Assembly (NCBI GenBank): GCA_003864495.1
Contig: ML133478.1
Coordinates: 2,308,981 to 2,372,980 of the forward strand
DNA from: Nemopilema nomurai
Lineage: Eukaryota > Cnidaria > Scyphozoa > Rhizostomeae > Rhizostomatidae
Length of the DNA: 64,000 nucleotides
Direction: 5' to 3'
The translations under genes and the position numbers were made by a program. The notes beneath the pieces were generated by a model. That model saw only the letters and a program-made list of their open reading frames with translations, was not told where the DNA came from and made no database searches. Of the stretch, positions 58,220 through 64,000 are shown in pieces. How positions within the stretch are numbered: the stretch's first letter is position 1; each line of letters begins with the position of its first letter.

Positions 58220-61200
58220 ATGGACTTTGTATCTGACGCAGTGACTGCTGCGAAGGAGCATTGGCTTCTGACGTCACTGATGCTGTTTGCCACACTGGTG
58301 TATTGGCATTACGTGGTCAACTTCACTACACTGAAGAGGCTCGGGATCCCAGGCCCTACCCCTTGGCCGCTGATCGGCAATTCCATGATCGTTATACTTA
58401 AAAGAAAGAAATTTCACGAGTTTTTCGAGCACGCTGCCAAAAAGTATGGTAAGGTGTACGGAATCTACTTTTTGAAAATGCCGATGATAGCTATCGCTGA
58501 GCCCGAAACGATCAAGAAGGTCCTTGTCAAAAACTTCGACAACTTTTGCGACCGACCTGTGAGTAATACTTTCCGGGAACTAATATAATGAAGACCCTCT
58601 TCCGGGCACTAGTTGTACGAAGACCCGTTTCCGGGCACTAGTTACATAAAGGCCCTTTTCAGGGCACTAGTTACATAAAGGCCCTTTTCAGGGCACTAGC
58701 TGCATGAAGGCCCTTTTCCGGGCACTAGTTACATAAAGGCCCTTTTTCGGGCACTAGTTGGATAAAGTGCCTTTTCCGGGCACTAGTTACATAAAGGCCC
58801 TTTTCCGGGCACTAGTTATGCGAAGGCCCTTTTCCGGGCACTAGTTACATAAAGGCCCTTTTCCGGGCACTAGTTACATAAAGGCCCTTTTCCGGGCACT
58901 AGTTATGCGAAGACCCTTTCCGTGAAATCTGGCTTCTGATTGTAGGCTGAACTTTGACCTCTTGGCGCTTGCATAGATTAGAACGTGCATAGATTAGATG
59001 CAGAACTCAAACCCTTATTAACTTGCATCTATTATGATGAATGAATCTTTACGTGTCAATTTATTACCAATTTTAATGCCATCAAAATTTTTGCCACAGT
59101 TTGGAGGATTGGAGTTTCCTGAGCCAGTGGATAGCATGTTAATTACTGTCAAAGGGCAAAGATGGAGAGACATTCGGAGTATCATGACCCCCGGGTTCAC
59201 ATCTGGAAAACTAAAGAGCATGATGTATATTATGAACCAGGCCGGGGATACGCTTGTGAAGAAGATAGAAGAGGCAGCTGACAGCAAAGAAATAGTGGAT
59301 ATTCATAGGTAGGTGTTTGTTTATTTACATTGCTTGGATAAGAGTTAGGCCTATGTTTTTTCTTTTACGGCGGCCTATTAACGGTTGGCGGTTCGGCGGC
59401 CTGAACCCTATTTTTACGCGCAGTATCCGGATTCGGGTATGATTTTTCTACGGTTCCGCAATAGATGCGTCTTTGATGTGTAAGTTTTCGACTATTTACG
59501 GCATCTGTAATGCGATTGCGGCTACTGGCTGCAATAACGGCTTGCGACCAACCCCATCATTTTATTATTTTTGCTTATTAGCAAATTATTGGCTTTTTGT
59601 GTCGTTTTGCAAGGCGACCGCGTCTTTGCGTTATATTTCATTGCGGATTGCGGCACTCGCTCATTTTTGTGCCGTTTGGCAGCTTATAATGGGAATTGGA
59701 ATGATAATGCGTTGCCTTATACGTGGATTTTATATACTCTAAAATGCTTTTATCGATCTTTAACTATGTTAATCTTGAACTTTAATTGTTAATTTCAAGC
59801 TAAAAATTCCTCTATCGTTCAAATTTGTTTTTCTTGAAAATTGTTGATCTAAAACTTGTTAATCTTTAAATTAGTTTTTCATACAATTTGTCAATCTTTA
59901 ATCTTGGGATTGATTAACCTTGAAACTTGTTAATCTTGAGATTGATTTATCCTGTTAGATTGGCCTTGGCTTTGATCTATCTTGCTTCTTTGCTAGTATG
60001 GACAAACAGGATCTTTAGCTTGACAATAACTGGTATTTTATTTTGTTCTTGAAAGTGTTTGGTGTTATCAACCCCTTCACCAGATTGCCTAAATAGGACT
60101 TATTCTAGCTGTGAGGCACTTTGGTGTCATATTCTTGAATTCGATTGGCTTGTGGGGTTTGCAGAATATTGGTCTCTCAGCCAATCAAAGATTTGGAACC
60201 TAATCCTGTGGCTAGATTGCCTTTTTTATCATTAATAGTCTTTGCCAGTCATTTATTGAACATATTGGCGAATGAAAGAAAATGATAAATAAATAACAAA
60301 CTTTACTGATTTACAACATGCCTTTTAGTTGGCAGCAAGCTGTGACGATGGAGGTGATTTTGTCAGCAGCATTTGGAACACTTTCTGAATCACAGACCAA
60401 CCCGAACGACAAAGTGACGCAATATGCTAAGGATGCGATGAACCAAAAGCCATGGCCAAACATTGCAATGATGGTACCTTTTATTGGCAAGAAACTGGCC
60501 GAGTCACTTTTTATAAGCAGATATGGACTTAACTGGGGTCCAATGATTGACATAGCAAAAGCAATTCTGAAGCAAAGACGGGAGGGAGAAGGAAATACGA
60601 GAAGGGTAAGTGATCTGGTCGTTTTGTTTCGAGGCTGATCGTTTCACTTCGAGGCTGGCCGTTTTAATTCGAGACAAACTGTTTCTCTTCGAGACTGGTC
60701 GTTTCACTTCGAGGCTGGCCGTTTTAATTCACGACTAACTGTTTCACTTCGAGACAGGCCGTTTCACTTCGAGGCTGGCCAATCTAATTCGATACTAACT
60801 GTTTCACTTCGAGACTGGCCGTTTCACTTTGAGACTGGCCGTGTCTGTGGATATTACCTAAGTCATTATTTTGCATTCATCACAGGATTTGTTGCAAAAT
60901 ATGCTAGATTCCCAGCACCCGGAGAAAACGGGTTACAAACTCTCAGATAATGAAGTGATCTCCGAATTGGTACTTTTTATGTTGGCTGGATATGACACGT
61001 CAAGCAACATCCTTGGCCTAACCTGTTATCATCTGGCATTGTGTCCAGAGATCCAAGAGAAAGTCTACGAAGAAGTCAAGCGTGTGTGCGAGTCAAAAGA
61101 CACGGCCACGTACGAGGATATCAAAGAAATGGTCTACTTGGATGCGTGCATCTCAGAAACGCTGCGGCTTTATCCCCCAGGTTAGCGATTTGTCATCATG

Positions 61201-62195
61201 TTGGTAGAGGTTCTGCATTTTAGAGACTACGCGTTTAAGGTTAAAGGCCGATGAGTAGGGAAGGCCATCATTGCAAAATTCTATGAGATTTATAGGGTGA
61301 GAGTGCAACATGCCATTGGTTTTGTTTGAGAATTGCTGGGGGGGGGGGGGGAAGGGGGGATGGCTGTATGATTTTGGATCGAAAAAATATAAATATATGC
61401 TTCAACTTGTATATCAAATTAACTAACAAAGCAATATCTCCCGCATATTATACTTCTTGCTAGGTGACACTAGAAACATAAGTGTGCTTTGATTGAATGA
61501 TTTTGCGGAAATCAGAGATATCACCTGATATCTAATCGTCCGAAAAAAAGTTGAAAAAGAAGCAAATCAGAGCAAAAATTCTAGCTATGTCCAGTCCGAA
61601 AATCATATATTTCTTCAGACAATCAGAGTGACTCAGTTTTGCAAGGATAATTTTGCCTTCAAAATCCACCTAAAACATTTATTGGGGATTTTTCTCTCTA
61701 AAGTTCGTAATTGAAGGGGGAAAGGCCGGGTTAAACTCCTTTTTCAGAAATTTTGCATACTAATACCCATTTTTAGACATCGAAGAACTTAACTGTTTCT
61801 GCTTTCTAGCATATGCGATAGCCCGCTTGGTTAACAAGTCCTGCGTGATTGACGGAATTCATTTCAAGAAAGACATGGGTGTAATCATACCAATATACGG
61901 CTTGCACCGGGACGAAGAGTACTGGTCCGAACCCAACGTTTTCAAACCGGAACGGTTTCTTCCCGAGAACAAAGAGTCTATAAACCAGTTCGCCTACTTA
62001 CCGTTTGGCGAAGGTCCTCGGCACTGTATTGGTATGCGATTCGCCCAGATGGAGATAAAGACGATTTTGGCCCGGATGCTACAGAAGGTTCGTATGGTGC
62101 GATGTGCCGAGACGCCGGTTCCTTTGAAGGTGGCCCCAAGAACTGTTCTGTCTCCAGGTGAACCAGTCTGGATTCGATTTGAGAAGAGAGAGTAG
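58220..62195 (+). CDS. CYP: cytochrome P450 copy 4, clan 3 (CYP3-like), 501 residues
   Basis: Exons 58220-58558, 59100-59308, 60329-60605, 60886-61180, 61810-62195, with lengths and phases identical to the other copies. I take the ATG at 58220; the acceptor ends at 58194. Motifs are intact: WRDIR, AGYDTSS, ETLR, PERF, FGEGPRHCIGMRFA. Exon 1 protein is identical to copy 3; exon 4 carries EVISELVLFML like copy 2, with its own changes (YHLALCPEIQEK, EEVKRV). Exon 5 starts AYAIARLV and has HRDEEYW and RCAETPVP. Intron 2 has a ~375-base insertion and intron 4 is shortened by about half relative to copy 2. Should be an active endoplasmic reticulum monooxygenase; substrate unknown. Confidence 0.95.
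58572..58918. repeat. 29-bp minisatellite, intron 1 of copy 4
   Basis: Eleven GGGCACTAG-containing units, the longest of the three homologous arrays. Variant types (TTACATA, TTATGCG, CTGCATG) are interspersed. Confidence 0.93.
59358..59735. mobile_element. ~375-bp insertion in intron 2 of copy 4
   Basis: Copies 2 and 3 read directly from GCCTATGTTTTT to the ATGCTT(T)TAT region; copy 4 has about 375 extra bases in between, richer in CG words (GGCGGTTCGGCGGCC, GGCGACCGCG). No clear target duplication or terminal repeat, so its class is unknown. The two ORFs overlapping it are unrecognised. Confidence 0.6.
60618..60846. repeat. 20-bp minisatellite, intron 3 of copy 4
   Basis: About eleven units of the TTCGAGGCTGGCCGTTTTAA / TTCGAGACTGGCCGTTTCAC type, shorter than in copies 2 and 3. 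Confidence 0.92.
61181..61809. other. intron 4 of P450 copy 4
   Basis: Homologous to intron 4 of copies 2 and 3 up to ACCCATTTTTAGACA near 61,780, then joined directly to the sequence before the last exon; several hundred bases have been lost. It contains a poly-G run near 61,340. Confidence 0.75.
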
Positions 62196-62349
62196 ACTTT
62201 CCTTTTTAAAAAGACAATTTTCATGCTGACATGGAGTAGAAAGATTTTTAATTTTCAATCAATGAAGTTTTGCTTGGTTCTCTTGTAGGTCAACCATGAG
62301 GCCACCTATTTTCGAATAAACTTTTGACCTGACCTTTCCGATTTTTGTA

Positions 62350-62430
62350 TTTTAATTAATATATAGTTATATTTTATATAACTTTATATATAAAATATAA
62401 TTAATATTTCAATTAATATATAGTTTGTGT
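62350..62430. repeat. AT-rich palindromic repeat in the copy 4 3' flank
   Basis: AATTAATATATAGTT occurs at 62354 and again at 62411, with ATATTTTATATAACTTTATATATAAAATAT-like self-complementary sequence between. It replaces part of the flank seen after copies 1 and 3. Confidence 0.7.
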
Positions 62431-62438
62431 GTGTTGGT

Positions 62439-62444
62439 ATTAAA
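62439..62444 (+). terminator. candidate polyadenylation signal ATTAAA, P450 copy 4
   Basis: ATTAAA 244 bases after the stop, matching the position in copies 1 and 3. Confidence 0.45.
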
Positions 62445-63214
62445 ACCAATACAGGTTTAATTTTGTGTGTGTTGATACAAGATGATGACACAAGTTTCCC
62501 TCTTTATTAAGATCATGTCTTCTTCCATTGAAAATGCATCTCTTTGCTATGGTTACGAAATCTGAATCAAGAGCTTTTTCAGTGAGTAGACAGAAATATA
62601 TTTGATTGCAGCGTGTGAAAAAAAAATATTTGAACATTTCACAACTGTTGTTGAATTTACATTAACTGATGTCAATCATTTTAATTATAAAATGATCGTT
62701 AATCAATGGTGCCGTGACCCTGGGACAGTGCCCAAGATACCTCCCCTCTCATCACTTCGTAGGGGCAGTGTATGCTTCCACGACAGTGTCATTTCCTTTT
62801 GTTGTTGTTGTTGTCGTTGTTGTAGTAGTTTTGTTTTCATTTTCGCTTCTCATTTAGCAACGCTTAGCTGCGTTATGTTTAGGATATTTTAGACTTGCAT
62901 TTTCCACTTTAACATGAGCTGCCAAAGTGCTTCTATTTCCACTGTCCATTTATGTCGTCGTCTTGGTCTATGTAATGTGATTAACCTCAAACTCAACATA
63001 ATGTACTGTCACCTTTAAATGGGAGGGGGGTGGTGGGATTTAAAGCTAAAGAGGGTTAGCTCCCTTTACATGTAAGCAGACACCCTTTACAGCTTGGTTT
63101 ACGAATATATTTAATCAAACGATATCTCTAACCGGAAGTAGTAAATCGATATCTTATCGGAAGTAGTTTTTGTGCAAGCACGCCTTTCTGTATTTAGAGA
63201 TTACGTAATCAAGG

Positions 63215-63380
63215 CCATATAATGCAGAGACTTTATTACGCCACATCATTCGAACAGGCCCTGTCCAGTTGCAAGGTAAGGACGTTTGGAGAACAGTCTT
63301 GCAGCCGAGAGTCCTTCCCCGCCTGGCGAAGTAGATCAAGGGAGTTGAGTTGCGTTTGAAAGGCACATACAAGTTGCAAA
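63215..63380 (+). ncRNA. candidate untranslated first exon of a further P450 copy
   Basis: Fourth occurrence of the block ending AAGTTGCAAA|GTAAGT, following copy 4. If these blocks are first exons, this one belongs to a gene beyond the right edge. Confidence 0.35.
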
Positions 63381-63400
63381 GTAAGTAGAATTATTATTTG

Positions 63401-64000
63401 TGTGGCGAAGTAAGATCCTCGGGTCTAAGTACATGTTATACACCCTGTCCCCGACTCTAGAGCTAGACGAAATAACACAGGGCGCTTTTATTGTTAGCAG
63501 CTTAAACAAAAAAGTTAGAGCCTTTGTGATAACCTCACATTATCAAATGTTTGACTAAATTTGTCAAAAGTTTTCTGCTTTGCAAAAATGTAGTTTTTTG
63601 ACAAAGTTTCATGACAATATGAAGAAGTGGATGTGGGCAGGGATGTAAAAGGTGACATTTTAAAAGGGGGGGGGGCGTACTGCAGTGTGTGAGGGCAAAA
63701 GGCGTGATCCCAGATGTCTCGGCCCTTTTGCTTCGTTTCAGTGTTTTGTATCGAGTTAATTTTATTTATAATGTTCACTTAACCATCCATAAGTAGAGTT
63801 GTCTAGCATCAGTTACCTTGACAGACGAAGGCAGTTTCAGAAAGCTGATGCTGTGCGAAACTGAATCAAATATTCAAATATAATAGTATTATATAAGTAT
63901 TTGGACGATGTTGTAATTACTAAAGGCCCAGGGTATTGGTTGGACCCAGTCCTCTTCCCGCCAGCAACCGCGCTGTCAACTCCTGCTATTGTTTATTTAT
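63401..64000. repeat. start of the next 5' flanking duplicon
   Basis: Matches 30,080-30,600 upstream of copy 2, including one 182-bp unit (63,618-63,790) and the ATTACTAAAGGCCCAGGG stretch at the edge. In copies 2 and 4 this sequence is followed by a P450 gene within about 1.3-2 kb. A ~55-base insertion (about 63,815-63,870) is specific to this copy. Confidence 0.8.

Larger units (their letters stand above)
62196..63400. repeat. 3' flanking duplicon of copy 4
   Basis: Homologous to the copy 3 flank, shorter through deletions (after about 63,110 it skips some 700 bases). It includes the GTT-rich microsatellite at about 62,797-62,827. Confidence 0.82.

Overview
This window is animal nuclear DNA: AT-rich, with genes split by GT-AG introns, long repeat-rich spacers and several DNA transposon families. 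The proteins are an SLC37-type sugar-phosphate transporter and clan-3 cytochrome P450s, and the transposons are hAT, PIF/Harbinger and Helitron-like. This suits an invertebrate metazoan. A cnidarian such as an anthozoan is my best guess, but nothing I can see proves the phylum.

Layout. Bases 1-7,600 hold the 3' half (10 exons, + strand) of an SLC37 family transporter, preceded by an (AATAT)n microsatellite; its 5' half lies to the left of the window. Bases 7,700-23,100 are a long spacer with degenerate repeats, a P450 exon relic near 15.6 kb, and a 2,979-bp inverted-repeat transposon at 18.2-21.2 kb flanked by a 9-bp target duplication. From 23.2 kb to the right edge there is a tandem array of four intact P450 genes, all on the + strand. 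Each has five coding exons of identical length (339, 209, 277, 295 and 386 bases; intron phases 0, 2, 0, 1) and encodes 501 residues. The right edge (63.4-64.0 kb) repeats the sequence that lies upstream of P450 copies 2 and 4, so a further copy probably follows.

The array spacers are duplicated with the genes. They carry later insertions: a degraded Harbinger transposase after copy 2; a block of about 6.7 kb between copies 3 and 4 that contains a 3,083-bp hAT element, Helitron-like ends and a duplicated exon-like unit; a six-unit 182-bp satellite; and a 530-bp insertion with TTAA target duplication. Introns 1 and 3 of copies 2-4 contain copy-specific minisatellites (29-bp and 20-bp units).

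Function. The P450s should be membrane-anchored endoplasmic reticulum monooxygenases with all catalytic motifs intact, most likely for xenobiotic or endogenous lipid oxidation. Their 3' halves are nearly identical while exon 1 of copy 1 is well diverged, which points to gene conversion or unequal exchange. The SLC37 gene is a neighbour with no evident functional link. I found no CRISPR, tRNA or rRNA gene and no clearly new biochemical system. The most unusual structures are the mosaic P450 array with its intron minisatellites, the intronic array of CRE-like palindromes in the SLC37 gene, and the nested mobile block between copies 3 and 4.
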